DNA from: JANQOZ01 sp045106555
Lineage (GTDB): Bacteria; Pseudomonadota; Gammaproteobacteria; Xanthomonadales; SZUA-38
DNA length: 64,000 bases
Assembly (NCBI GenBank): GCA_045106555.1
Contig: JBGCET010000010.1
Span: 124,001 to 188,000 of the forward strand
Reading direction: 5' to 3'
Shown: positions 25,801 to 33,514 of the stretch, one piece after another
How the letters are laid out: each line of letters starts with the position of its first letter
Numbering within the stretch: position 1 is the first letter of the stretch
The notes under the pieces: generated by a model
What the model saw: the letters and a program-made list of their open reading frames with translations, nothing else
Databases searched by the model: none
Told to the model about the DNA's origin: nothing
Position numbers and translations under genes: made by a program

Positions 25801-27765
25801 TTCTACCGTTTCTGCATCAAGCGTATCCAGCTCACGGTCCGTTAACCCTTCAGCCGAAATCGCAACACTGTCCGGCTCAGGTGCCGAGCCATCCTCAGGC
25901 CCAACGACCGCTCGAATCTTTTGCGTCTTGCGGCCATCGTCCACTGGGATGTCGTCATTGAGTGACGCCGCCGAATTTGGCTCGTCGCTGAACTCGGTAT
26001 CAGACTTTTCATGAGGCTCACTGCGGCGCTCTGCGATGGCCTCTTCGCCGTAATAGCCCAGCTGAGACAAACTTTGCCTCGCAACCTCCAAGATCTTGTC
26101 ACGGCCAGGCCGATGTTCGCGCACGGCCTCGAGGTAGTATTCCAAACTGGCCACTGCATCAGCGATGGTGTCCAAATCTTCCGGTCCAGGAACCACCCGG
26201 CGTTGCAGTAGCTCGACTTCGGTGTACGCCACAATGCCGCCCAGCAGGCCCGCCGCCTCATCAAGGTCCAGCATCTTGAGCGCGCCAACAATTTCCTCCA
26301 GCAGGGCCGGGGTTTTTTCTATTCGCCGGTGGTCTCGCGGATCCTCAATGAACTCAACAATGCTCTGCTTGATCACTTGCAGGTTGCCAGAGGCTTCCTT
26401 CATCAATGCATCGAGAATTCGACGTACTTCCGACTTGGGAAGGTCAGCGGTTTCACCGCCGTCAAACTCATCATCCATTGTCGATTCTGGCGCTGAGGTA
26501 CTACCAAGCTGATCAATGTGGTCGTCTAAAGAACCCTCCACGTAGAGCAGAGATCCGGCAATATCCAGCAGCAGAGGTTCGTCCACCGTGGCGCGGCCAG
26601 CAACAACCTCCGCGGCTTTTTCTCGTTGCTCCATCACGACCTTGCGCGGCACACCAAGGCCCAGCATGCCCAGCGTGTCGGCCACCCGATCTAGCGTTTC
26701 CAACTGGTCATCAAAACCTTCTACGCTGAGGTCACTGCGTCGGACTTTGAGGTCAAGGGCATCTTTGACCCTCATCAAGTCTTCTTTAATGGCGCCCGAC
26801 ACGGTGCTCAGCAGCTCCCTGTTGTGGCCGGACATAGCACCTTGAGCGTGCTCCAATTCCGCGGCGTTAGGCAGCAGGGCGGCTAGTTGATAGCGTTCTT
26901 TGAGATCGTCGACCAGGCGTGACCCGGTGCCGGCGTGAGCGGCATAGTAGAGCAACCCTCGGGTCAACTCCTGAGCCTCTCCAGAATCGAAAAAGCTCTC
27001 TCCCTTCAGCGCCAGGCCTTTGATTTGGCGATCGATTTTGCCAATTAACAGTTTCAGTGCGCCATTGGGCACAACAGCGCCAGCGCGCATGCCGTCCATG
27101 ACAGCCCCTGATACCCACCACAACCGTCGGCCATCTTCGTGATGAGTGACTTTGAGCAATTTCCCACAGCACGACTGCAGTCGCTCAAGCAGCCCAAGAT
27201 CCGCATCGGCTCGAAACCATTGAACCAGCGCAGCTTCAAAAGCTTTGCGGATTTTTGCCGCAGCAACACGCAGCTGCCGGTCATCCAGATCCGCACTGGG
27301 TGCCGCCAGAGCGTCCGGCAATGGCTGACTCAGATCCGGCGAAAACAGGGCTGTCTCTGACAGCAATTTCTGCCCTCGTGCGGCGCGTAAGTCGTTCAAC
27401 AACGGCAACAAAACGACGGGAATATCCCGGTGACCACCCTGCAGGCGTTCCAGGTAATCGGGGAGTTGAACAATGCCCCGCATCAACATCGCGTAGGCTT
27501 CTTCGCGGTCGGCAATATCGTCTTCCAACAACTCAAGAGCGACCTGCTCCATTTCCTCAACAACCAGGGCACCGCCATACAGTTCAACCATACGCAGCGT
27601 TCCCTGAACCTGGTGAAGATAGGTTGCACAGAATCGCATTTGACTCGCATCGGAGGCATCGTCAACGTAGGCTTCCAGTGCCTGCCGCGCTTGCTTCAGA
27701 GTTTCATCCAACTCCTGCTTGACCCAGCCCAGGGTAGTAAAATCGATATCGTCCTGAAGTCTCAT
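19873..27765 (-). CDS. chpA: Hybrid sensor kinase ChpA with multiple phosphotransfer domains, CheA core and receiver
   Basis: 2630 residues, the central kinase of Pil-Chp (2472 in P. aeruginosa from memory). Order seen: an N-terminal Xpt domain with His51 (YLHQVQGTLRM); three degenerate Xpt-like segments up to about 600, some without the histidine; a clear Hpt with His732 (FHTLKGSGRL); an acidic linker of about 650 residues with 12-base repeats; an Hpt with His1513 (VHTLNGAV); a Ser-Glu-Ala repeat linker at 1673-1743; an Hpt with His1841 (LHTLKGGARM); then the CheA dimerisation, ATPase (MLRNSIAHGLE, GRGVGLDVV) and CheW-like domains; and a receiver with Asp2556 (LLDIEMPRMDG). ATGA and TGATG overlaps join it to pilK and chpB. 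Confidence 0.95.
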   Translation of the reverse strand: MRLQDDIDFTTLGWVKQELDETLKQARQALEAYVDDASDASQMRFCATYLHQVQGTLRMVELYGGALVVEEMEQVALELLEDDIADREEAYAMLMRGIVQLPDYLERLQGGHRDIPVVLLPLLNDLRAARGQKLLSETALFSPDLSQPLPDALAAPSADLDDRQLRVAAAKIRKAFEAALVQWFRADADLGLLERLQSCCGKLLKVTHHEDGRRLWWVSGAVMDGMRAGAVVPNGALKLLIGKIDRQIKGLALKGESFFDSGEAQELTRGLLYYAAHAGTGSRLVDDLKERYQLAALLPNAAELEHAQGAMSGHNRELLSTVSGAIKEDLMRVKDALDLKVRRSDLSVEGFDDQLETLDRVADTLGMLGLGVPRKVVMEQREKAAEVVAGRATVDEPLLLDIAGSLLYVEGSLDDHIDQLGSTSAPESTMDDEFDGGETADLPKSEVRRILDALMKEASGNLQVIKQSIVEFIEDPRDHRRIEKTPALLEEIVGALKMLDLDEAAGLLGGIVAYTEVELLQRRVVPGPEDLDTIADAVASLEYYLEAVREHRPGRDKILEVARQSLSQLGYYGEEAIAERRSEPHEKSDTEFSDEPNSAASLNDDIPVDDGRKTQKIRAVVGPEDGSAPEPDSVAISAEGLTDRELDTLDAETVEVAAQSIVAPESEMPLATGGVAQADGPADISDDIDDEIREVFIEEVEEELESLNSVYPTWRADNDDQESLGTLRRTFHTLKGSGRLVGALTLGEFSWQIENLFNRIIDGTVTTTAPVIELLDGAVAAVPGLLAGVKGEGQTTQDIESIKQVAERLANGEQVSLASVAAPAPQAEVVVEDAPTDLQEEPDAGSSLVAEEPIELDDGALVELLALEDEEATAKPDLDISDLSDNDGELRLVDVADFEPDSELISVDGADASGEVDGSQPSQPGDELSLEPLDELDIDSLLATPDSTQESQPVSFDLDAESAEEQQSTSEPESTEDAEISSEPADEILDELLDLDFLDLDTPEGEAATLESSEGENLAFDDLSLDDLSLEEVDPVSEPEVLSSSVETDESGLDDSLFDLSDLDLEDLGQESESIPVSLSDSDVDSELSLDDLSLEPDAAADVDVQTQSDVTDPSLDLGSELKLDLDSDQEVDLEVNLEPGLETGLETGLEADLEADLEADQDGDLPTQKIRLDDLELLPLDDDHSQQVNEAVVTEEQVDASSSSLEGIESLDEESLLAADETMADAAYEPTPEGNEGGLSLVDFDDELSLTDEEGSALQATGDNEDYDLVSFLDEISTDDVPTGSERGEISESLNLLEDADSGAAASADGAGGGIEEALDIDEIFASLPEDESTTSDVVDAAETQDTIDLVDTPSERFPLDDLDLEVEGGSIENREVSENDELGDLANLLGDDAGGTASETLDGEKDRHHSEIELADSADVLSDETESDISNDIELLELESEVPTADADLESGKEADETDLAASREAIDPVLRDILRTEISDHLVVLRGYIDDNASAGNPERVREPLLRAVHTLNGAVSMVEMPELGTVTGPLEGYVKRLHAAQLAPNEAGLAVLADTAQLLGQVVDGLDSETVSVPPTHALSEKLSALRDDLPSSDGLNPLLMEEDDDLQGTDLAALSDHEDDLELLSSLDFDETPVGEEAGQGSDTETDVVAETLEAGFADSKAEVEPGVESEAEAEAEFESETEAEAESESEAEAEAEAEAEAEAEAEAEAESEAEAESESESESESEAESEAEGEGEVSPQPEPVDAADQEAAAAIAELASDLEAWEEMAEAPGEVSVPEEDTVALEDLGDIDDELLEIFLQEGAEILDESDHKMADWRTDPSNNEPVVELQRELHTLKGGARMAGLGPIGDLSHAMESLFEGVVEDRINVSGKTVEVLETAFDLLHQMLDRVTSRQAIPTGRISIARIDAMLSGEAFDETTLEPDAQIEPEVETGDASEVTSIEALEVTTAEVDEESASAIDISADEPASPDAIEPIPELPKPIPVPVAPEVERPTALDQQAQRSGAPARPQQELIRVRADLLDNLVNYAGEVSIYRSRLEQQIGTFRFNLVEFDQTVNRLREQLRNLEIETEAQILSRYQREAEELNETFDPLELDRFSTLQQLSRALAESVSDLVSIQNMLDDLTRQSETLLLQQSRVNSDLQEGLMRTRMVPFDSLVPRLRRILRQTTGELDKKAQLRVSGAQGEMDRTVLERITAPLEHMLRNSIAHGLESPQKREARGKDAEGTIAVSVAREATEVVITVSDDGAGVDHQRVREKAIERGMLKPDAELTDRDLYGFILETGFSTADEVTKVAGRGVGLDVVNSEIKQLGGSLDISSSQGEGTTFIIRLPFTLAVTHAIMVRVGESTFAVPLTSIQGVVRMQRDEFDRRMEEGETSYSYTGEDYQLKELAVLLGMERRDSGDDEMTPVLMSRIGDQRAAIRVDAVLGSREIVVKSVGPQISSIPGIFGATILGDGSVIMILDLGPLVRRGAALQLGPDEVVDGVDTAAEKEQDRPPNIMVVDDSITMRKVTTRVLQRHEMEVSTAKDGVDAVEQLQDAVPDLMLLDIEMPRMDGFELATHMRNDERLKKVPIIMITSRTGDKHRDRAMEIGVNRYLGKPYQEAELLSNVRELLEEVKSES
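22536..22749 (-). repeat. Ser-Glu-Ala hexanucleotide tandem repeat inside chpA
   Basis: The gene runs through many near-identical six-base units of the types TCNGAA and GCNGAA (SE and AE), giving about 70 residues of Glu with alternating Ala or Ser (1673-1743). Units differ by few bases, so replication slippage would change length by whole codon pairs without losing the frame. It links two phosphotransfer domains. Confidence 0.92.
24282..24353 (-). repeat. 12-bp tandem repeat inside chpA (Leu-Glu-Ala-Asp units)
   Basis: Six 12-base units: three exact copies at 24282-24317, two exact copies of a variant at 24318-24341 and one degenerate at 24342-24353. They encode LEAD and LETG units around residues 1138-1161 in the long acidic linker. 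Confidence 0.9.
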
Positions 27766-28715
27766 GATGAGCTGTCCTTAGCAGCGCAGTCGCTGGCATC
27801 CAGTCGCCTGAAAGCCAGAGCTCGCTTGTCTTCAATTCTGACCACTTGGGAATTTCGCCACCGGGTCACTTCACCCGGGCCGATGATCAGGCAGCCACCC
27901 GGTCGCAAACACTGCACCAGGCGGTCAAGAAACGCCTCGCGCCGTTGCCGGGGAAAATAGATCAACACATTCTGGCAAAAGATCAGTTCCAACCCACTCA
28001 TGGGCTGGCGACTGATATCCATCATGTTCAGTTGGGCAAAACGGGTGCGTTGCCGAAGATCATCGGCGATGACAAATTCTTCGTCACCCTTGGTCGCAGA
28101 ACCAACAGGCGCCGAACCCTGATGGCGACAATAAGCGCGGTAAATTTCAGGGATTTCATGGCATCGGTCCACGGCATAGGTTGCCGCTTCCGCCACTTTT
28201 AACGATGGACTACTCACATCAGAGCCGGTCACAGCGTAACGAAACGGGTGCGTCGCGCGACGAGCATACTCGTCGATAATCATTGAGAGGCTGTAAGACT
28301 CCTCCCCCGTCGAGCAGCCAACAGACCAGGCATGAAATTCTTGCTGGCCTTGTGACCGAGCGACAAAACTCGGGAGAATATTCTCTCTCAACAACGCCAG
28401 CGACGGCGGATGGCGAAAAAACCGGGTTTCATGAACGGTTAATCGGTCCACCAACACAGCCCATTCCCGGGCTCCAGAGGGCCCCGTCAGCCGGTCTTCA
28501 AAGTACTGATCCAGGCGGGTGAGCTTGAGTTCTGCCAAACGCAGCCTGAGGTTGGTTTCCAAGAACTGGCGGCGACTGGGTGGAACGACAACGCCGGTTT
28601 TCTGCTCCAATAATCGGACCCAGCGGCTGAAGTCGGCATCATTCATTACCACAGCGGTACCGTCGCTCGCAGCGATGGGAAACTTGTGCAGTGATTGTGC
28701 CTGTCCGCTGATCAT
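27762..28715 (-). CDS. pilK: CheR-type protein-glutamate methyltransferase PilK
   Basis: 317 residues with the CheR layout: an N-terminal helical domain (FSRWVRLLEQKTGVVVPPSR) and a C-terminal SAM domain with LTVHETRFFRH, WSVGCSTGEESYSL and FCQNVLIYFP, all CheR hallmarks. It methylates glutamates of the receptor PilJ. Residues 1-25 precede the CheR start, and a downstream ATG (MNDADFSRW) is an alternative start. The stop overlaps the chpA start. Confidence 0.93.
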   Translation of the reverse strand: MISGQAQSLHKFPIAASDGTAVVMNDADFSRWVRLLEQKTGVVVPPSRRQFLETNLRLRLAELKLTRLDQYFEDRLTGPSGAREWAVLVDRLTVHETRFFRHPPSLALLRENILPSFVARSQGQQEFHAWSVGCSTGEESYSLSMIIDEYARRATHPFRYAVTGSDVSSPSLKVAEAATYAVDRCHEIPEIYRAYCRHQGSAPVGSATKGDEEFVIADDLRQRTRFAQLNMMDISRQPMSGLELIFCQNVLIYFPRQRREAFLDRLVQCLRPGGCLIIGPGEVTRWRNSQVVRIEDKRALAFRRLDASDCAAKDSSS

Positions 28716-28738
28716 AATGTTGACGCCTCACCCCGCCC

Positions 28739-30778
28739 TCAGGCTGGCAGCTTAAAGTCCGCTACCGACCGGCGCAGCTCGGCTGCCAAGTCGGCCAGGT
28801 GACCGATGCTCTCGGCGGTTTGGCTGGTACCGGCCGAGGTCTGGGTAGTAATTTCCTGAATGACGTTCATGGTGCCGGAAATGTTGGTCGCCGCTGCCGA
28901 CTGCTGGCGTGCTGCCTCGGAAATGTTTTGAATCAAATCCGCCAAGTCGTGGGACACTTTCTCAATTTCGCCCAGCGCTTCACCGGCGTCTTCCGCCAGG
29001 CGTGCACCGTTTACCACTTCGGTGGTGGTTTGCTCCATCGAAATAACCGCTTCGTTGGTGTCTGCCTGAATGGTCTGAACCAACGTCTCGATCCGTTTGG
29101 TTGCGTTAGACGCCCGCTCCGCCAATCGTTGAACTTCGTCCGCTACCACCGCGAATCCACGTCCCGCTTCACCAGCGGACGCCGCCTGAATGGCGGCGTT
29201 AAGCGCCAGAATGTTCGTTTGTTCCGCAATGTCGTTAATCAGCTCAACGATGTCGCCGATCTCCTGGGAGCTTTCACCCAGACGTTTGATCCGTTTGGAG
29301 GTTTCTTGGATCTGCTCGCGGATATTGTCCATACCATCAATGGTCTGGCGCACCACGTCGGCGCCTTTGGCGGCGATGGCCACCGAACGCTGCGCCACGT
29401 CGGCCGATTCCGCTGAGTTTTTCGACACCTCGTCAATGGACACGGCAATTTCGTTAATCGCCGCGGACGCTGAAGTGATTTGCTGGGCCTGGTGCTCTGA
29501 GGCCTCTGCCAAATGCATGGCGGTGGCCTGAGTTTCCTGCGCCGCAGATGCCACCTGCACAGCGGTCTCGTTAATGGTGGTAACCAGTGAACGCAGTGCC
29601 TCAATTGCGAAGTTGATGGAGTCCGCGATGGCGCCGGTAATGTCTTCGGTCACCGTTGCTTTCACGGTCAGGTCACCTTCGGCCAGCGAGCCCATTTCAT
29701 CAAGCAGGCGCAAAATAGCTTCCTGATTTCGCTGGTTCAAATCTTCCGTGACTCGGAACCGGGCGCGCTGGTCCCGATACAGATACCACAACAGCAGCGC
29801 AATCAAGGCCGCAGCGGCCGCACCCAGAATGAAGCCCAGGGTCGGCGATGGGAACAGCTGTTCCGCTTCGGTCAGAACTTCATAACGTTCCTGTAACTGT
29901 TCGGCGTCAGATAGCAGCACTGCTGAGCCAAGAGAAATGCCGTCTGATGCCTCTTTGGCAAGGAACAACGTTGCGGCGGCTTCCAAAATCAGCTGGGAGT
30001 TCGCTTCTACGTCATTAAACACCTGGAATACCGACCCCAGCCGTTCCAGCGCCTCAGCGTTTTGGATCGCGCGAATTCCCAATTCCGGGCTGCCGTTCAG
30101 CAATCCATCAAGAATGCCTCTAAGTTGAGCAACGTCTCGGCTCAGACCGTCCACTGCCTGGCCCGCGTTCATCGCACCGGACAGTATTTCCGCAACCCGG
30201 CGCAACATCCGCTCAGCCACTAGCAGCTGACCCGAAGCCAGATAGATCTGCTGGCGGTCAGCGTTAATATCGGTAAGCACTTTGGCCACGTCATCAAGAC
30301 GTTCGCCCATCACCGGCACTTCTCTAGAGAATTGCCCCACCACTTGCGCCAGATCGGTGACTTCGCCACCGGCTTCCAAAATAGTCTGGGCATCATTGCG
30401 AATCCCGGCCCACGTTGTATCCACCAGTCGAAGCCGAATCTGCTGCAACAGTTCATCGTTCGGCAACGCTGTCACACCCGAGTCGTTACCTTCGGTCAGT
30501 GTGGTCAGGTTAATCTGAATTTTGTCGCGGGTTTCTCGCAGCTCGTCGAATGCCGCAAAGGCGCCTCCGGCAGCCTCGTTGGCCAGTTTGGCAATCTGCT
30601 GCGATTGCACTTGAACTTCAGTAATCAAGCCCAGGTGTCGACGTTGCTGTTCGTTGGCCTGGTTCAGGAAAACGAAGTTCGCTACCAGCAGCAGGATCAC
30701 CGCTACAAGAAGCGCGCCGATCAGGTAAAGGCCGGTGTTGCTTTCTCTGGCCTGGAGAGTTCCGGCAGCAGCACTCAC
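28739..30778 (-). CDS. pilJ: Methyl-accepting chemotaxis protein PilJ
   Basis: 679 residues from GTG at 30778, which has AGAGG eight bases upstream; a TTG nine codons earlier is less likely. Topology: a transmembrane helix at about 17-39, a long helical periplasmic domain with PilJ-type repeats, a second helix near 310-330 (LGFILGAAAAALIALLLWYL), HAMP-like linker and a signalling hairpin with the conserved tip DIAEQTNILALNAAIQAASA. It senses pilus-surface contact through PilA in Pseudomonas. It ends without a NWETF-type pentapeptide. Confidence 0.95.
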   Translation of the reverse strand: MSAAAGTLQARESNTGLYLIGALLVAVILLLVANFVFLNQANEQQRRHLGLITEVQVQSQQIAKLANEAAGGAFAAFDELRETRDKIQINLTTLTEGNDSGVTALPNDELLQQIRLRLVDTTWAGIRNDAQTILEAGGEVTDLAQVVGQFSREVPVMGERLDDVAKVLTDINADRQQIYLASGQLLVAERMLRRVAEILSGAMNAGQAVDGLSRDVAQLRGILDGLLNGSPELGIRAIQNAEALERLGSVFQVFNDVEANSQLILEAAATLFLAKEASDGISLGSAVLLSDAEQLQERYEVLTEAEQLFPSPTLGFILGAAAAALIALLLWYLYRDQRARFRVTEDLNQRNQEAILRLLDEMGSLAEGDLTVKATVTEDITGAIADSINFAIEALRSLVTTINETAVQVASAAQETQATAMHLAEASEHQAQQITSASAAINEIAVSIDEVSKNSAESADVAQRSVAIAAKGADVVRQTIDGMDNIREQIQETSKRIKRLGESSQEIGDIVELINDIAEQTNILALNAAIQAASAGEAGRGFAVVADEVQRLAERASNATKRIETLVQTIQADTNEAVISMEQTTTEVVNGARLAEDAGEALGEIEKVSHDLADLIQNISEAARQQSAAATNISGTMNVIQEITTQTSAGTSQTAESIGHLADLAAELRRSVADFKLPA

Positions 30779-30838
30779 AGCGTCAGCCTCTTGGCGGCGG
30801 CACAATTGTTATCAAGATCCATCGTTTGTTCCCCTTTG

Positions 30839-31372
30839 TCAGGCTGCAGCCTGCATAAACACCGGATTGTTCACCAGGCGGGCGAAATCCACCGCGCCCC
30901 AGTAGTCATCACCCTTGAGATATTCGCGTGTCAGGTAAGGCCCAATGGTGTGCTCGGCAAAATGCTGAGAGCCGGACACCTCTTCGGCCAGGAAATGTCG
31001 CTGGCCCTGAACTTCATCAATTAACAGGCCAACCACGCCACCGCTTTGCTGGACCACCAGCACTCGCGAGTATTTGCTTTGTGTACTGCGAGTGCCATCA
31101 AGGAACAGCCGAAAGTCGATTACCGGCACCAACGTTCCGCGTACATTCGCCACACCCATCACCCAGCTTTTCGACCCCGGCACGCGGGTCAAAGAGGGCA
31201 CGGTTAATATTTCAACGATATCGCTGATTTCACTCACCAGGTTGAGATCGGCGACCTGGAACGCGATACCCGACCATGTGCCTTGAGCGAGGGCTTGCTC
31301 TGGCAAACCCACCGCGTGGATCAGCGAGCGCTTCTCGAAGTCGCGCAGAGTTTCAAACGGACTGGCACTCAT
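30839..31372 (-). CDS. pilI: CheW-like adaptor PilI
   Basis: 177 residues, a single CheW domain with WSGIAFQVADLNLVSEISDI, VMGVANVRGTLVPVIDF (the conserved NxRG receptor-binding turn) and LLIDEVQGQRHF. It joins PilJ to the ChpA kinase. The start overlaps the pilH stop by four bases (ATGA). Confidence 0.93.
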   Translation of the reverse strand: MSASPFETLRDFEKRSLIHAVGLPEQALAQGTWSGIAFQVADLNLVSEISDIVEILTVPSLTRVPGSKSWVMGVANVRGTLVPVIDFRLFLDGTRSTQSKYSRVLVVQQSGGVVGLLIDEVQGQRHFLAEEVSGSQHFAEHTIGPYLTREYLKGDDYWGAVDFARLVNNPVFMQAAA

Positions 31373-31740
31373 GCGGCCGTCTCCAACGCGCCCTTGATGG
31401 ACTTCAGCAAACGGGAGTCCTTCACTGGCTTGGTCAGGTAGTCAACCGCGCCTTGGCGCAAGCCCCAGACGCGATCGGTTTCATTGTTTTTGGTACTGAC
31501 GATGACCACCGGTATATCGCGGGTAGCCGGGTCCCGAGATAGTTGGCGCGTAGCCTGAAACCCGTTCATACCCGGCATAATGATGTCCATTAAGATAATC
31601 TGCGGACACAATCGCTGGGCCAGACTGATGCCTTCCTCTGCATCCTGGGCCGTGGTGACCTCAAAACCGTGCCGCTCCAGCATGGTTTTGAACACATGCA
31701 ATTCGGTCGGTGAGTCGTCGATAATCAGTATTTGCGCCAT
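31369..31740 (-). CDS. pilH: Response regulator PilH
   Basis: A single receiver domain of 123 residues. It contains the acidic pocket LIIDDSP, the phosphoacceptor in IILMDIIMPGMNG, VIVSTKNNETDRVWG and the lysine switch YLTKPVKDSRL. In Pseudomonas, PilH acts as a phosphate sink and controls PilT/PilU-linked retraction. It lies 17 bases after pilG. Confidence 0.94.
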   Translation of the reverse strand: MAQILIIDDSPTELHVFKTMLERHGFEVTTAQDAEEGISLAQRLCPQIILMDIIMPGMNGFQATRQLSRDPATRDIPVVIVSTKNNETDRVWGLRQGAVDYLTKPVKDSRLLKSIKGALETAA

Positions 31741-31757
31741 GATCCCCCCAGAGATGG

Positions 31758-32168
31758 CTATGTAGACCCTGCGTCGTCCACGTGACGTCTGATGGCTCCC
31801 AACAGCTCATCCCGAGTGAAGGGTTTTGTCAGGTATTGCTCAGAGCCGACGATTCGGCCTCGCGCTTTGTCAAAAAGGCCATCCTTACTGGACAGCATCA
31901 CCACGGGCGTGGTCCTGAACACCCGATTGTTTTTGATCAAGGCACAGGTCTGGTAACCGTCCAACCGGGGCATCATGATGTCCACAAAAATGATGCTTGG
32001 TTGGTGATCAGTAATTTTCGACAGTGCCTCAAACCCGTCAGTGGCCGTAACGACGTCACAGCCCTCCTTTTTGAGCAGGGTCTCGGCAGTGCGACGGATG
32101 GTCTTACTGTCATCAATGACCATCACTTTTAGGCCGTCCAGGCCAGATGTTTGCTGTGCTGCTTCCAC
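31758..32168 (-). CDS. pilG: Response regulator PilG
   Basis: 136 residues, a stand-alone receiver with VMVIDDSKTIRRTAETLLKKEG, phosphoacceptor IIFVDIMMPRLDGYQTC and YLTKPFTRDELL. The 14-residue N-terminal extension is typical of PilG. It activates pilus extension and adenylate cyclase CyaB in Pseudomonas. The start is GTG at 32168 with GGGGA nearby. It is the first gene of the pilGHIJK-chpABC operon; a candidate promoter lies about 50-75 bases upstream. Confidence 0.94.
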   Translation of the reverse strand: MEAAQQTSGLDGLKVMVIDDSKTIRRTAETLLKKEGCDVVTATDGFEALSKITDHQPSIIFVDIMMPRLDGYQTCALIKNNRVFRTTPVVMLSSKDGLFDKARGRIVGSEQYLTKPFTRDELLGAIRRHVDDAGST

Positions 32169-32548
32169 GACATTCCCCGCTTGGTTTACTGGCCATTTCG
32201 CCAGATAGTCCAGCCTGTTTAACCAATGTTGAGTAGCGATGTCAAGTTATCTGCCTAAGTCTTTCAGGCAATTAATGTTTTACTTGCTGTACAAGGTGCT
32301 GTTTTCGCTGTGTGGGCGGCCCCCAAAAAGCCGCATTTGCGATCGCAAGCGTGAGCCAGTCCTGTCCGGCTCCGAATTTCCAGTGGTACTATATCACCGC
32401 GATTTGGGGTCAAATGTGAGCATGCGCAAAATTTTGTAAACCCCGTTTATTTGAATGGAAAAACCCGTAGCCCAAATTTTGGGCCTGGATCACCTGTTAG
32501 TGCGGCCATTGCGCTGGCCACTCGCTAAGGTTTGTGTAAAAGGCATCC
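32169..32548. other. 380-bp divergent intergenic region between pilG and gshB
   Basis: This is the longest gap in the window. It holds the candidate pilG promoter and a 15-base near-palindrome, GCCCAAA-T-TTTGGGC, at 32470-32484, about 65 bases upstream of gshB. I see no convincing open frame, RNA gene or terminator. The plus-strand part is more AT-rich than the flanking genes, as expected for promoter DNA. Confidence 0.6.
32217..32245 (-). promoter_or_regulatory. Candidate sigma-70 promoter of pilG
   Basis: On the minus strand a perfect TTGACA (32245-32240) is followed after 17 bases by TTAAAC (32222-32217), a weak -10. It sits about 50 bases upstream of the pilG GTG, in the right direction. 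The poor -10 suggests an activator or weak basal activity. Confidence 0.42.
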
Positions 32549-33511
32549 ATGAAAAACCCGAACAAGGTATCAATGGCGGTGGTGATGGACCCCATCAGCC
32601 AAATCAACCGCAAGAAAGATTCCACCTTTGCCATGCTGCTGGAAGCCCAGCGCCGGCAGTACACAACGTACTACGTCGAACCCAAGTCTCTTTGGATCAG
32701 CAACGGCAAGGCAATGGCAGCAGGGGCTGGCGTCACCGTTCAAGACAACTCCGACCACTGGTATGACCTGGCGCCGCAGCAAACGTTAGATCTGGGAAAA
32801 CTGGACTTGGTGCTGATGCGCAAAGACCCGCCGTTTGACATGGAGTACGTCGCGGACACCTATGTTTTGGACAGAGCCCAAGCCGAAGGCGCGTTGGTCG
32901 TCAATAAACCAGCGGCATTGCGGGACATTAATGAGAAGGCAGCCATCTGCGGATTCCCAGAGCTCACCCCGCCAACACTGGTGGCTAGAGATCACCAGGT
33001 GCTGCGGGAATTTGTTCTTGCCCAAGACAAAGCCATCGTCAAACCCCTGGATGGCATGGGTGGTCACTCCATTTTCAAAGTCAGTGCTGATGACCCAAAC
33101 CTCAACGTCGTGCTTGAAACCGTCAGCAACCAAGGTCAAAACCTGATCATGGCTCAGGGATATGTGCCCCAGATCACAGAAGGGGACAAGAGAATCCTGA
33201 TGATTGAGGGCGAACCTGTGCCCTACGCCTTGGCTCGAATCCCCGCAGCCGATGATTTTCGCGGCAATCTGGCCAAAGGTGGCCAGGGCGTTGCGGTCGA
33301 ACTGTCTGAGGGTGATCGCGCCATCGCCAGCGCGGTCGGCCCCATGCTGGTGGAACGAGGCGTGATATTTGCCGGGCTCGATGTAATCGGTGATCGGTTG
33401 ACTGAAATAAACGTCACCTCCCCCACCTGCATTCGTGAACTGGACGCCGCCTACAACTTGAATATCGCGGGTCAGCTGTTCGATTGCCTCGAGAGAAAAC
33501 TAAAGCCCTGA
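32549..33511 (+). CDS. gshB: Glutathione synthetase
   Basis: 320 residues, close to the usual length. The enzyme joins gamma-glutamylcysteine and glycine using ATP. Family features are in order: VVMDPISQINRKKDSTFAML, LMRKDPPFDMEY, VNKPAALRDINEK, the ATP-grasp motifs KPLDGMGGHSIF and GDKRILMIEGEPVPYALAR, and FAGLDVIGDRLTEINVTSPT. It is the standard neighbour of pilG in pseudomonads. The tonB gene starts three bases after its stop. Confidence 0.97.
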   Translation: MKNPNKVSMAVVMDPISQINRKKDSTFAMLLEAQRRQYTTYYVEPKSLWISNGKAMAAGAGVTVQDNSDHWYDLAPQQTLDLGKLDLVLMRKDPPFDMEYVADTYVLDRAQAEGALVVNKPAALRDINEKAAICGFPELTPPTLVARDHQVLREFVLAQDKAIVKPLDGMGGHSIFKVSADDPNLNVVLETVSNQGQNLIMAQGYVPQITEGDKRILMIEGEPVPYALARIPAADDFRGNLAKGGQGVAVELSEGDRAIASAVGPMLVERGVIFAGLDVIGDRLTEINVTSPTCIRELDAAYNLNIAGQLFDCLERKLKP

Positions 33512-33514
33512 TCC

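Noticed and set aside
32470..32484. GCCCAAA/TTTGGGC near-palindrome as a terminator
   Set aside because: One-base centre and no T tract; it could at most be an operator, and a single short palindrome is weak evidence.
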